Assembly (NCBI GenBank): GCA_032433765.1
Contig: JAVIAB010000092.1
Coordinates: 105,313,779-105,377,778, forward strand
Reading direction: 5' to 3'
Source of the DNA: Megaustenia siamemsis
Lineage: Eukaryota; Mollusca; Gastropoda; Stylommatophora; Ariophantidae
Length of the DNA: 64,000 nucleotides
Positions 1 to 9,670 of this stretch are shown here, piece after piece. The notes below the pieces were generated by a model. That model did not search any database. It was not told where the DNA came from and was given only the letters and a program-made list of their open reading frames with translations. The position numbers and the translations under genes were made by a program. Within the stretch, counting starts at the first letter, position 1; each line of letters opens with the position of its first letter.

Positions 1-482
1 AAACACACTCCCCTTCATAGAGATGTTGAGTTATACGAAGACTTTTACTGTTGTCAGGCGGGCGATGGGATGCCCGTGTTTATAGGAGGTCGAAGTCAGA
101 GCGGTCGAGGAATCGGTAGTTTCTTTGGTGGAATCGGGAGGGCTATTTTACCCTGGTTAAAGGTAAGGCCTTGCACAGAGAAGGCTTGGGGACCGGTCTG
201 CAGGTCGCACAGGACGCACTGGCCGGGAAAAATGTCGGTGAAGCTTTCAAAGAACGAGCTAAGGAGGCCGGTCAGCGGTTGCTACACGGGGCCGTAGACC
301 ACCTGCGTGATAACAACCAATCAGGAAGTGGTTTACGTCAAAGCAGAAAGCGAGTTATGAAGCTACCTCCACCAGGAGAACCCGTTACGAAGAGGATAAA
401 ACCGACAGCTGGACGGTTCCCCCTTCATTCGGTGCACAACAGAGGGAAGAAGACGAGGGTGGCAAAGGATATTTTCGACTAA
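1..482 (+). pseudogene. Polinton/adintovirus small capsid-associated (pX-like) gene, frameshifted, 5' end outside window
   Basis: Frame 1 is open from the first base, so the true start is probably left of the window; the ATG at 70 is internal. It encodes a glycine/aromatic segment (IGSFFGGIGRAILPW, about bases 109-156) typical of the membrane-active pX/pVI-like small proteins encoded next to the capsid gene in Polintons and adintoviruses. At about 160-165 the similarity moves to frame 3, which continues as an Ala/Lys/Glu-rich helical stretch and then a basic tail with an RKR and a KRIK motif, ending at TAA 480-482. Each half alone is too short, so I read this as one gene with a single-base-class indel. 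The major capsid ATG follows after 2 bases. The junction sequence also resembles a splice donor, but an intron is unlikely because coding continues directly. Family assignment rests on pattern memory and gene order. Confidence 0.6.
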
Positions 483-484
483 TA

Positions 485-1789
485 ATGTCCCTCATTCACC
501 CCAAATCGTGCGAATGTCTTCACTCTGGTTTGGATTTATTTAGCGTTCCACCCACGCAGACATCTCTAGACTCTGGCCAGTTTATTGAAATTCGTCCGAG
601 CGCAGCTTTGTCGCATAGCGCACCGATAGAGTTTTTCATTTCTGGAAACAGCGAGGAGTATCTAGATCTTTTCAACACGTTTTTACATCTGCGGGTCAAG
701 ATCACCCTCCCGAATGGTGATAGTGTACCAGTCGATGCTGAGGTAGGACCGGTCAACAATTATCTTCACAGTCTATTTACACAAGTCGACGTATCGCTAA
801 ACGACACGTTGGTTACACCGTCGGAGAATACCTATCCTTTTAGAGCGGTGTTTGAGGCCACGCTAAATTACGGAGAGGATGCGAAAACGGGATACTTGAC
901 GGCCGCTCTGTTCTACAAAGACACAGCTGGCCACCATGACGATTTGAAAGAAAATGAGGGTTTTAAAACACGGCGCGATTTGACTTCGGGTAGTAAAGAG
1001 GTTGAAATGATGGGTCGTTTGCACTCTGATGTCTTTGTGCAGGATCGTTACATGTTAAACAGAGTCGATGTAAAGATAAAACTCACGCCCTCGAAGGATG
1101 TGTTCAGCCTCGCGGCTCACGATAGCTCTGTGGGTTATAAGAGTGTTATCACCTACGTCGCGCTCGTGGTCAGGAAAGCTAAGCTAAACCCCGCGATTTC
1201 TCTGGCCCACGAAAAGGCTCTCTTAAGCGGGAATGCGCGGTACCCGATCAAGAGGGTTACCATCAAGACATTTTCCATCGCTAGCGGGATGCTTTCCCAC
1301 AGTCAAGACAATTTATTTTTGTCTCAAACACCGACCCGTATAGTGATAGGTCTGATTACGGCCAGTGCTTTTAATGGTGTTTACACAGCTAACCCGTTCA
1401 ATTTTCAACACTTTGGTCTGATTTATATGAACCTGACGGTCGACGGGAAATGTATCTCGGGAAAGCCTCTAACTATGGACTTTGAACGAAATCAATACGC
1501 GAGGGCTTTCTTCGGCACAAATCTGGCCATGGGTCTGATTGGTAAAGACGCTGGGAATAACGTTGATTATAGAGAATTCAAGGACGGATACTGTCTATTT
1601 GGTTTTGACCTCTCGTCCAGCCTACTGGACGGCTCCCATTTTGAGCTAGCCACAAGCGGACCCTTGTCGATAGAACTCAAGTTTGCCGCTCCCACCACTA
1701 CTCCCCTACAAGTTATCGTCTACGCCGAGTTGGACTCGGTGCTCGAGGTGTCCAAGACAAGGCAGATTCTAACAGACTTCGCCGTTTGA
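485..1789 (+). CDS. Polinton/Maverick (adintovirus-like) major capsid protein, double jelly-roll
   Basis: An uninterrupted 434-codon frame from ATG to TGA. It resembles the major capsid protein of Polintons/adintoviruses, which forms hexon-like trimers with two jelly-roll folds and builds an icosahedral shell. Supporting segments are LDLFSVPPTQTS (residues 17-28), NNYLHSLFTQVDVSLN (91-106), YPFRAVFEATLNYG (117-130) and DRYMLNRVDVKIKL (about 187-200), with the alternating hydrophobic pattern of beta-strands throughout and no signal peptide or membrane segment. It starts 2 bases after the upstream small gene and ends 22 bases before the protease, a virus-like spacing with no room for ordinary eukaryotic promoters. 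Base composition is visibly richer in G+C than the surrounding intergenic DNA. Lack of stops in a neighbourhood of heavily decayed elements suggests recent arrival or selection. The class of protein is fairly sure; whether it is expressed is unknown. Confidence 0.85.
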   Translation: MSLIHPKSCECLHSGLDLFSVPPTQTSLDSGQFIEIRPSAALSHSAPIEFFISGNSEEYLDLFNTFLHLRVKITLPNGDSVPVDAEVGPVNNYLHSLFTQVDVSLNDTLVTPSENTYPFRAVFEATLNYGEDAKTGYLTAALFYKDTAGHHDDLKENEGFKTRRDLTSGSKEVEMMGRLHSDVFVQDRYMLNRVDVKIKLTPSKDVFSLAAHDSSVGYKSVITYVALVVRKAKLNPAISLAHEKALLSGNARYPIKRVTIKTFSIASGMLSHSQDNLFLSQTPTRIVIGLITASAFNGVYTANPFNFQHFGLIYMNLTVDGKCISGKPLTMDFERNQYARAFFGTNLAMGLIGKDAGNNVDYREFKDGYCLFGFDLSSSLLDGSHFELATSGPLSIELKFAAPTTTPLQVIVYAELDSVLEVSKTRQILTDFAV

Positions 1790-1811
1790 GAGAGAAAAAA
1801 AGAGGAAGAAT

Positions 1812-2300
1812 ATGAACACGAGGGAGATTTACAACCTTTTGATGTCGGATATTTTCGTTCGACGTTGTTCCCTTGTTAGTGTCATTCCACGAAACCACTT
1901 ACCGCCGAGCATCGACCCAACGGCGACCGCGGCCTTTGTCATAAACACCGACCCTGCCCACGAACCCGGAGAGCATTGGGTGGCCCTATTTTACAACGGA
2001 CTCGGCGAATGTGAGTATTTCGATTCCTACGGTTTGCCTCCCAGACACGTGGATATTTTAAACTTTATAGAGCAAAACTCACACGTTCCATTCGTCTACA
2101 ATCCGCGGGTGTTGCAAGATTTGTTTAGCAACACGTGCGGTCTATATTGTGTTTATTATATACTTCTTAAGTGTCGTGGCGCAAAACTTAACAGAATTCT
2201 CATGCCTTTTTCATCGAGACAGCACGTAAACGATCGTATCATTTATCGTTTGCTCGCCCCGTGGATACTTCGGCTTCGAGGGGCCCGTCCAGACGCTTAA
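1812..2300 (+). CDS. Adenain-like (C5 family) cysteine maturation protease of the Polinton
   Basis: An intact 162-codon frame. It matches adenovirus-type maturation proteases, which cut capsid precursor proteins during virion assembly. The catalytic set is in the expected order: His55 in GEHWVALFYN, an acidic residue Asp71 in YFDSYG, the oxyanion Gln102 in VLQDLF and the nucleophile Cys109 in NTCGLYCVYYIL. Length is a little below adenovirus protease (about 200 residues), mainly at the C-terminus. ATG 1812 is chosen because it is the first in frame after the capsid stop and leaves a normal distance to the active site. Capsid plus protease side by side is a hallmark of the Polinton morphogenesis module. 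No integrase, FtsK-like ATPase or protein-primed DNA polymerase is visible in the window. Confidence 0.85.
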   Translation: MNTREIYNLLMSDIFVRRCSLVSVIPRNHLPPSIDPTATAAFVINTDPAHEPGEHWVALFYNGLGECEYFDSYGLPPRHVDILNFIEQNSHVPFVYNPRVLQDLFSNTCGLYCVYYILLKCRGAKLNRILMPFSSRQHVNDRIIYRLLAPWILRLRGARPDA

Positions 2301-2903
2301 AATTATCAACAACCGGGCAGTAATATATATACATGTATATATATATATATACCATGAATGTGTGAGAGAGAGAGAGATGAGATGATACTTTGTGTGGCTT
2401 GATGATATGAAGGGTGATGATGAGGGTGGCACATGATGATGATGTTGAGGGTGCAACATGATGATAGTGTTGTGGCACAGGCTGATAGTGTTGAGGCACA
2501 TGATGATGATATGAAGGTTGATGATGATGATAGGACATGAGGGGGGCACAAGATCATGATGGGATATGAAGGTTGATGTTGAGGGTGGCACATGATGATG
2601 ATAGGACATGAAAGGATGGTGTTGAGGGTGGCACATGATGATAGTGTTGAGGGGGGCACAAGATCATGATGGGATATGAAGGTTGATGTTGAGGGTGGCA
2701 CATGATGATGATAGGACATGAAAGGATGGTGTTGAGGGTGGCACATGATGATGTGTCAATTTGTGTGGCTTGGATATGCAATAGAGAGAGAGAAGAGAGA
2801 AGAGAGAAAAAAAAATCGCTATATGAGGGTGGCACATGATGATAGTGTTGAGGCACATGCTGATAGTGTTGAGGCACATGATGATGATAACCAATAAAGG
2901 CAC
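2301..2903. repeat. Microsatellite and GATGATG-rich minisatellite block
   Basis: Follows the protease stop directly. A (TA)n run at about 2322-2351 and a (GA)n run at about 2363-2377 lead into tandem variants of a GTGGCACATGATGATG core. A unit of about 110 bases is duplicated almost exactly (about 2539-2648 and 2649-2758). A second GA-rich run lies near 2780-2812. Long minus-strand frames rich in His/Pro/Ser come from this low-complexity DNA and are not genes. An AATAAA at 2894 could serve as a polyadenylation signal but is far from the protease stop. Confidence 0.85.
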
Positions 2904-3300
2904 CTTTCCCCACCCGCACGATGGCAACGACCCGCCATCCGACCCGCGAGATAGCCGGCGACGACCCGCCACAAGTTTTAGAACCGCTGTCGCCCGATTT
3001 TAGAACCCCCGAGATAACCGGCGAGCTAGCGACGCGCCGATCACCGCCACGCACACACCACGACGCGCCGATCACGCACACACCACGACGCGCCGATCGT
3101 CACGCACCAACGCACACCACCGAGATAAGCCGATTACCGATCACGACCACCGAGATAATAAGCCGATTATCGGACTTTGGCACGGGTTTTGGTGCATGTT
3201 TCGTGCAAAGTCGGTGCCAAATCTATTGTCTTTCGGTGCATGTTATTCCACTTTTGGGGTGCATTCACAGCCACTATCACTACTACTAGGTACCTATGGG
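2904..3300. other. GC-rich tract with repeated CGAGATAA and GCGCCGATC motifs
   Basis: From about 2920 to 3190 the DNA is clearly GC-rich. It contains imperfect repeats: CGAGATAR followed by CCG at least four times, and ACGACGCGCCGATC about three times. A 122-codon frame starts at 2921 but its Pro/Thr/His/Arg composition follows the repeats and no domain is recognisable. It could be the terminal non-coding part of the Polinton or an unrelated repeat. Function unknown. Confidence 0.5.
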
Positions 3301-3469
3301 CCTGTCTTAAGTGCTATGAGGTCGATTCAATTAACCCGTAAATAGCACCAATTCTAAACTGGTGTACACTTTTTTCACCCATTTACATGTTAAAGAGTTC
3401 AAGACTAACACTTATTTCCACCTCTCAAGAGTAAATACCACCTGCCAATGAAAGATAATCCTATTTATC

Positions 3470-4165
3470 CTGTAATGGTGTCTTCCTGCGGCTTTCTTTT
3501 TCTGCTTTCACCCTGCACTATTCCCTGGAAAATAGCCTTATTAAGGTATGTAGATCTTGTAACGTGTCCTTTAACAAAGGTATCGTTCTTTTACCGTTGA
3601 CAGTGAGTCTTCAAATGGCCCTGCGGATCGTTGAAATGTGTCGGTGATATGACCTATATAATATACGAACATAAGTATATGCAAGATGCTGTCACTTTTC
3701 CATAGCCTATAATTCCTCTTTCAAGTTCAGCAGTTTTTGTTCATGTTTTGCAGAAATACAGATGTTACTACTGTTAATAGTAACCTGATTTATGTTCTTA
3801 GAAATATGGTTTTCTTTTTCTATATTTTGTTTACTCCTGCCATTGTTGCCTGTGCTGTTCTAGTTAATACTCCTGGTTTTCAACCTTCATTAGTGATTAG
3901 ATACCAGATATTTGAACTGATTTACGGGTTCAAGTACCTGTCCACTTATTGTGATTTTCTTGCAATGCCCAGGGTCTTGTTTATGATTATTTTGGTTTTG
4001 TCAGTATTGATGCCCATTCCATTTGCTCTTGCTGTCTTATCTTGTCTCTTGACTATGACTTGACTTGCTCGCCCATCCTTATCATCTGCAAAATGAAGGT
4101 TAGTAATTGTTCTTCCTACGGTCATGACAATCGCAATGTGTTCTTCAAGGACTTCCGTCATAATT
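3470..4165 (-). mobile_element. LINE reverse transcriptase relic, antisense
   Basis: On the minus strand a short frame (3946-4161) carries a FADD-type reverse transcriptase motif followed by a KTK segment, the usual palm motif C and downstream region of non-LTR retrotransposons. The DNA to the left reads as decayed C-terminal LINE codons. The plus-strand frame at 3737-4063 is its antisense shadow. Heavily mutated, no intact gene. Bounds approximate. Confidence 0.65.
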
Positions 4166-4400
4166 ATTTGAATAAATGCATTAAATCATGTAGAGGAATC
4201 TTAAATTATTAGAGCAATGCCATTAATCTAACTACTCGAATATTAAAAGTACTCAAACTATCAGAAAATTGTAATTAATTTCTCCATTTTAACAATTAAA
4301 TTATTCAAATAATTAATTGAAGTATTACAAAAAATAATTACTTGAATTATTCAAAGCATATAATTTATTGAATTATTTAGACAATAATATTACCTAGGCT

Positions 4401-4675
4401 GGGAGCCGGGATAGCTCAGTGGTTTGTGAACTTGGACCACAAAGGACAAGAGGTCGGGTTTGATCTTGATCAACGTAACGGGTTCACCCAATCAAAACTA
4501 GGAGTTCAATGGGTACCGGATTTTTGTCTGTAAAAGTAAAACGGGACGGGCGCAATACCTGGCACATTACCCACCAACAATTAAGTGCCGAAGGTCTGTA
4601 AAAAATTAATGGCTCTAGCGCCATATTCCCAATACGCCACTTGGCGCGACGGGGCTCTACTTTTTCTTTTCTTTA
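4401..4675 (+). mobile_element. SINE1 (tRNA-derived), diverged copy
   Basis: The SINE1 consensus seen across this window starts GGGAGCCGCGATAGCTCAGT. Its tRNA-like head has an A box (TAGCTCAGTGGTTAG) and a B box (GGTTCGATCCC). The body contains GGGTACCGGATTTTTT and CACATTACCCC. The conserved 3' part is CGCCACTTGGCGTGACGG, followed by GTACTTTAC and a T-rich tail. It depends on RNA polymerase III promoters and on LINE machinery in trans. This copy is old: the head reads GGGAGCCGGGATAGC and the body has several small insertions. Confidence 0.85.
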
Positions 4676-4982
4676 TTTTTCCTCTTTTCGAATCGGACTA
4701 TGAAGTTGCTTGTGCTGTTGTGAGATTATACTTATTTAAACTATTCTAACAACTAGATTTTCATTGAATGTAATTAAAAGAAAACGTTGTTTCTTTCAGC
4801 AGTTCAAATATTGTAGTTATTTCACATTCTTCTGACATAATAGTTTATAAAATATTAGCACAAATTAGCTTCTTCAACTATAGGCAGTGGGGCTGATTGG
4901 TCCCACAATTCAAGCATAAAGCAGATTATTTGTACACATACATTTACAAATACTAACATAGCTACACAATGTGTGACTACTA
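4676..4982. other. AT-rich DNA, no feature seen
   Basis: T-rich at the left from the SINE tail, then AT-rich sequence with no coding pattern on either strand. Confidence 0.6.
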
Positions 4983-5587
4983 CACTATCGTCTATCTATC
5001 TATTGACCTTTCGAGCCGTAACCGGCCCATAGGGCGTAGACCAAGATACACCTTCTCCTATATGAATTTTTGTTCTAGCAGTTTTCTTTTAAAGATATTC
5101 TATCAAATCTCGCCATCTGTCTCTGTTCTGTGCAAGCAGTTCTATCTCATTGAGGGAGCCGATTCCTGCTGCTCTTGCCTCTCTCATCAATGTTCTTCTC
5201 AGTGTCTCCCTGGGTCTTCCTCTTTTTCTTTTACCTGTTGTTTCCCATATGAGGGCTTGCTTTGCTATTCGATTATTATCTCTTCTCATCACATGTCCAA
5301 CGTATGACCATCGTCTTTTCTTTATTACTGAAGATATTAGTGGTTGATTGGCGATTTCTCTAATTTCCTCGTTTGTTTTGAATTCGTTCCATTCTATACC
5401 AAGTATTTTCCTTAGACATTTATTTTCGAATGCGTTCAACTTTGTTTCTATATCTCTTGTTGTTTTCCAGCTTTCACACGCATACGTAAGGGTTGATAGT
5501 ACATTTGATTTGAATAGCCTAAGTTTTGTGTTTGTGCTAATGAGTTTTGATTTCCACAACTTTTCAAGGCTTCTGAAAGACATTGCT
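4983..5587 (-). mobile_element. LINE family A, 5'-truncated copy with open C-terminal frame
   Basis: Minus-strand frame 5583-5089 (164 codons) is the C-terminal part of an RTE/craniofacial-development-protein-2-like LINE polyprotein. It has YACESWKTT, a KCLRKILGI segment, RRWSYVGHVMRRDN and GKRKRGRPRETL, ending LAQNRDRWRDLIEYL. These motifs lie after the reverse transcriptase core in such elements. The 3' untranslated part runs left to a (CTAT)n tail at about 4988-5004. This portion has no stops and differs from the copy at 32143-32508 by only about two bases in the shared part, so the family was active recently. Confidence 0.85.
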
Positions 5588-6170
5588 ATATAGTGACTAT
5601 ATGGGGATATATTAGTTAAATGGCCGTCATTTAAAAAAAAAAATTAACGTAGTGTCCACCTTTTTCCTTCAAATCTAAAACCATGAAAACGTTGCATGAC
5701 CACGACAACAAATTAGATAAAACATATTTTCGTGATAAAGTTTCATAATTATCCAGTCATATGTTTGCTTTTTTTCTACTAAATAGTGGTTACAAAATGT
5801 TATCTAAACTGCTTGAAAATAAATAAACGGACACAATTCGTGATTGTTATAGAAATACTTACACATTTCAAAATGCAAGGATCGACAACGTACACATGAA
5901 TCCTCATTAACTGACGATCACATCCAGGTTAGCTTATAAGATTTCTATTTTCAAGTTTTATAACATTAAAATGTCAAGATTCTGTTCTCTAAATGTACAA
6001 ATGAATTGGCACTTGGGGCAGAAATATTATCTATTCTGACATTTTGATGACCATGTTGAAGGGCTTACTGAGAGCTACAAATAGAGGCTGTTTGTCGAGA
6101 TCAGTCAACGTTAACGTGTTGATTTTATACTCAAAAGGAAAAGAAAACTCCAAACAAGAGTGCACATACA
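5588..6170. other. AT-rich intergenic DNA
   Basis: Poly-A stretch near 5632-5643. No coding pattern or repeat family recognised. Confidence 0.5.
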
Positions 6171-7400
6171 TCATCATCGAGTGCCGTCTCCGCATCAGAG
6201 GTTGGCTACCATGGAGTGACATCACGCTCTGTCTCTTGCTTTGAAGGTCCATCTTTTGATGTTACTCGTCCATGTTAGTCTTGGTCTGCCTCTGCCTCTA
6301 TTACACTGTATTTTCACTTCCAATAATACTTTTAGTAAGCTGTTGTGTCTTTTAACATGCCCCAAAAATTTTATTTGTCTTGTTCTAATTGTGTTTATTA
6401 GTTCTCTTTTCATTTTTAGTTGTTTTAAAACTTCATCATTTGTTCTCTTTTCTTTCCATCCAATTCAACCTATTCTTCTATAAATCCACATTTCAAAGGC
6501 TACAATTTTCTGTTCTGTTTTCTTGTCCAATGTTCATGTTTCTGCACCATATAGGAATATTGAGAAGGTATAACATTTTGCTATTTTTAGTTTTAGCCCT
6601 AGTGTTATTTGTTTTGATGTTAGTATACTATTCATTGCATTAACATTACTTTTTGCCATTCCTATTATTTTGTTTATTTCAGTTTTACATTATCCATCAT
6701 TGGTTATATAGTATGTACAAGGTAGTTGTAGCTCTGAACTGTCTCCAGGTCTATTCATTCAACCTCGATATACTTTTGTAGGTTTTGAGTATTTTCTTTG
6801 CTTATGATCATAGTTTTAGCCTTTTTTTATATTCATATTTAATCCATATTTTTTTCTTATCATGTTTATTTCATTAAGTAATTGTTAATCTTTAGGATAT
6901 TTTGCTAGTAGTACAGTATCATCAGCATATCTTAGGTTATTGATTATCTTTTCGTTCATGTTTAGGCCTGGCATGTCTGTGATGTTTTTAAAGATTTGCT
7001 CAGTCTATAGATTGAACAAGCTTGGTGAAAGGATGCATCCCCTGTCTTATTCCTCTTTTTATATCAATGGGTGTAGAGTTCTCTTAGTTATATTTTATTA
7101 TTGCCGTTTGATCCCAGTATAAATTACATATTATAGTCGTATATCTGTGTCATCTAGATGTATATCTTTTAGGAAGCCTATTAGTTGATTATGGTGTATT
7201 CTATCAAATGTTTTGGTGTAGTCTATGAAGCGGGAATATATGAAGCAAGTTTGTTTACTTCTATGTACTTTTCGATTAATGACCTCATGCTGAATATGGC
7301 ATCTTTTGTCCCACTGTTTTCTTTTTCCTGAATCCATTTTGTTGCTCTTCTATTTCAGTATTAATTTTATTCTGAATCCTTTATTGTATGACTATGAATA
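6171..7400 (-). mobile_element. LINE family C, antisense relic with reverse transcriptase region
   Basis: The 3' end is at the left (about 6171), with a GAT-type tail seen as CATCATCATCGAGTGCCG on the plus strand. Minus-strand translation gives KFLGHVKRH, GRGRPRLTW and, further upstream (7337-7131), the FIDYTKTFDR motif of the reverse transcriptase followed by HHNQLI. The stretch near 6900-7060 in antisense corresponds to the RQGC and YADDT region but is broken by stops. Many frameshifts; long dead. A 3' end of the same family stands alone at 41604-41733. Confidence 0.75.
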
Positions 7401-7540
7401 TACATCTAAGTGATATTATTTACGACTCATTTAATCCACTCAACCGTCTATGTCTTTCTCTAAAAAAAAAGTAACAACAATAGTTAATGGATAAATGAAG
7501 TAGAAAGCAAAGTACATCATAATCCAGTAAAATTCCAAAT

Positions 7541-8262
7541 CACAACTTTATATCTACAGCTAACGACGTTAATGAGGACTCCATAAGAAGACAGAAGTAA
7601 TGGTCATATTGAAGAAACAATCATCACCAGCATGTAGCATAAAAATAAACAAGACAAATTTGAAACAAGTGCAACGTGTCAAATACTTGGGCACAATAAT
7701 AACATCGGATGGAAGATGCACCACGGCAATAAAAAGCAGGATCAGGCCAAAATCGCATTTCAGAAAATGAAAAATATCTTATGCAACAAATCTATGTCAA
7801 TAGAAATGAGAAAGAGAGTTCATCTGTGCTATATAGAACCAATTATGACCTATGAAAGCGAATAATGGACGGTAGACAAACAAATTAAAAGACGAATAGA
7901 GGCCACAGAGATGGGATTTCTCAGAAGAATGTTGAAAGTTCTCTGGACAGCTAAAAAGACCAATGAGGAAGTTCTCAAATAGGCCAACACAAAAAGGCAG
8001 CTCCTAAAAAATATCAGAAAGAAACAATCAACATTTTTCGGGCACATCATGAGAAGAGGAAAGTTGGAATACTTGGTTACAACTGGCAAAATAAAAGGAA
8101 AGAGAGATCGCGGGCGACAAAGAGAGAAAATACTGGATAGCTTGGTGTCATGGTACGGAAAACAGTCAACAACAGAACTGATACGATGCACTGTAGATAG
8201 AAGATTGTGGAAGGACATGATCGCCTACGCCAACCGGTATGGTACACGATGATGACAATTAC
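7541..8262 (+). mobile_element. LINE family B variant, C-terminal relic
   Basis: Plus-strand fragments read KQVQRVKYLGTIITSDGR, then an RKRVHLCYIEPI-type segment, RIEATEMGFLRRMLKV, FGHIMRRGKLEYL and GKRDRGRQREKI, the conserved order of RTE-like LINE C-termini. The 3' end is a GGTACACGATGATG tail at 8240-8255. It contains several stops and small indels. The closest relative in the window is 40005-40490, which shares the CATAAAAATAAACA leader. Confidence 0.8.
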
Positions 8263-8990
8263 AAATGTTACAATAGTATCTTTACTGTTGAAGTTCAAAT
8301 GTTGCATTACTTCTGTTTTACAGATTTAATGTATACGAGAATATGAATTAATTAGAACTGCACAAGCTGAAAGCGTATATTTTCCGCTGAAAATATATTA
8401 ACTCAACAAAGACATCGAACATTTAACAAGAAATCAGTATCTAGATAAATTTACTTCATTATTTCAGCGGTCCTGAATAAGCAAACACCGATATGGAGAG
8501 CATCACAACCTTGTCTAACTCAGAATGACGCGCACCCTTTTTACCCATACGTCATTTATAGTAGTAAGGCCAGCAAGGAAAAAAGTATCTCCATCCTTTA
8601 TGACGTTTTCAGCTAAGCAAGCAGAGGCGGTAATGAGTAGAATTACGTCAAGTCTCTCGCATATCCGAAGACGGCACGATTATAGGGATTTTCTATGGTT
8701 TTCCTTTATGCCCGCTTGCCATACTACTATAGCTGAACTATACACCGCCAAGTGGAGTTATTTCAGTGGGCGGTGGTCTATACACGGTTATTCGATTAAG
8801 TCTGATTTAGAAATGATTGGCATTACTCCAGATTGGTATTTCTTTATCAGGACTGTCGTAATAATTAAGAAAATATAGGTGGCTATTGCAACAGAAAACC
8901 ACCGACGTAACTTCTTTGTATAATCATGAGTCGCCACAATTATAGAATACACGACAACCAACAACGTTAATGGGGATTGCAATAGAATAC
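8263..8990. other. Unclassified DNA with a 117-codon frame
   Basis: A plus-strand frame at 8525-8878 has no domain I recognise. It contains TGACGTTTTCAGCTAAGCAAGCAG (8602 onward, quoted in two halves: TGACGTTTTCAGC and AAGCAAGCAG), echoed near 11201 as TGACGTTTTCAGC and TTGCGAGCAG, so at least part is an interspersed repeat. I do not support a gene here. Confidence 0.4.
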
Positions 8991-9175
8991 CCTCGCTCGG
9001 TAGGGGACATCATGTGCTACAGGTGATACCCGATCGTCATCAAGCTACTGTAAGCAAGATGAAAAAGCACAGACTGAAAATAGGAACTTGGATCGTAAGA
9101 ACAAAATAAAACAGGGTGTTAGACAAGGTTTAGCAGTCACTAGATTTGTTTTATATGTATGGTGAGATTATTTTA
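8991..9175 (+). mobile_element. Internally deleted LINE 5' end (endonuclease start joined to reverse transcriptase piece)
   Basis: At about 9070-9105 the plus strand encodes LKIGTWIVRT, the start of the apurinic-like endonuclease of RTE-type LINEs. Within a few codons it runs into QGVRQGL, a reverse transcriptase motif that normally lies hundreds of codons later. The simplest reading is an internal deletion before or after insertion. Short and degenerate. Confidence 0.5.
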
Positions 9176-9670
9176 ATATCCATAACGGGCATCTCTTACC
9201 CCACTCTATAACATCTCTATCTACTCTCGGGTACCCTATTTTCTTCTAGTCAGTTCTTTACGTATTTGTGTATGCACACTGACCTGCTGTCGGAAACATC
9301 TGTTACTGCGCGCTGTGTGCGCAAATTTTCACTTTTGTGCACGCGCACTAAGATTCTTACACATCAGATTATACAGGGAAGTCTTTATTTTCAATTTTCT
9401 TTTTATTTCTTCATCTCGTTTGAAATTATTATATATATTTGTAATTTGTTTTCTTATATTAAACACATATTTGTGTGTATGTTGCATGTTTGTTCCTGCT
9501 GAAGGCCTATTGAGCCGAAACGTCGTTCTGGTTTGTGTTGTCCTCTTATTACGTGACGCTTTTACCATATAGTTGTTTTCTATTATTTTACTATATTTTT
9601 TTCATTTCTCCTCACAATTAGCTTCTCTGCACTATCGCAATTGTATGCATTTATGTGCATTTCTCTGCTT
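9176..9670. other. Repeat with CGAAACGTCG motif
   Basis: Contains GGCCTATTGAGCCGAAACGTCG at 9504-9525, in two halves GGCCTATTGAGC and CGAAACGTCG, followed by a segment with GTGACGCTTTTACCATA. The copy at 24966-25060 has the same order. No coding frame is convincing. The motif is discussed as possible hammerhead-like debris. Confidence 0.45.

Noticed and set aside
2211..3081. Long His/Pro/Ser-rich minus-strand frames near the Polinton as additional viral genes
   Set aside because: They coincide with the GATGATG minisatellite and lack any capsid- or replication-related motif.
2921..3289. 122-codon frame as a Polinton gene
   Set aside because: The protein sequence tracks the nucleotide repeats, and the start is not near a compact gene boundary.
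3737..4063. Hydrophobic plus-strand frame as a membrane protein
   Set aside because: It is antisense to a reverse transcriptase relic with a FADD motif; the hydrophobicity is a by-product.
8525..8878. 117-codon frame as a host gene
   Set aside because: No domain, no splice context, and part of it overlaps a segment repeated near 11201.
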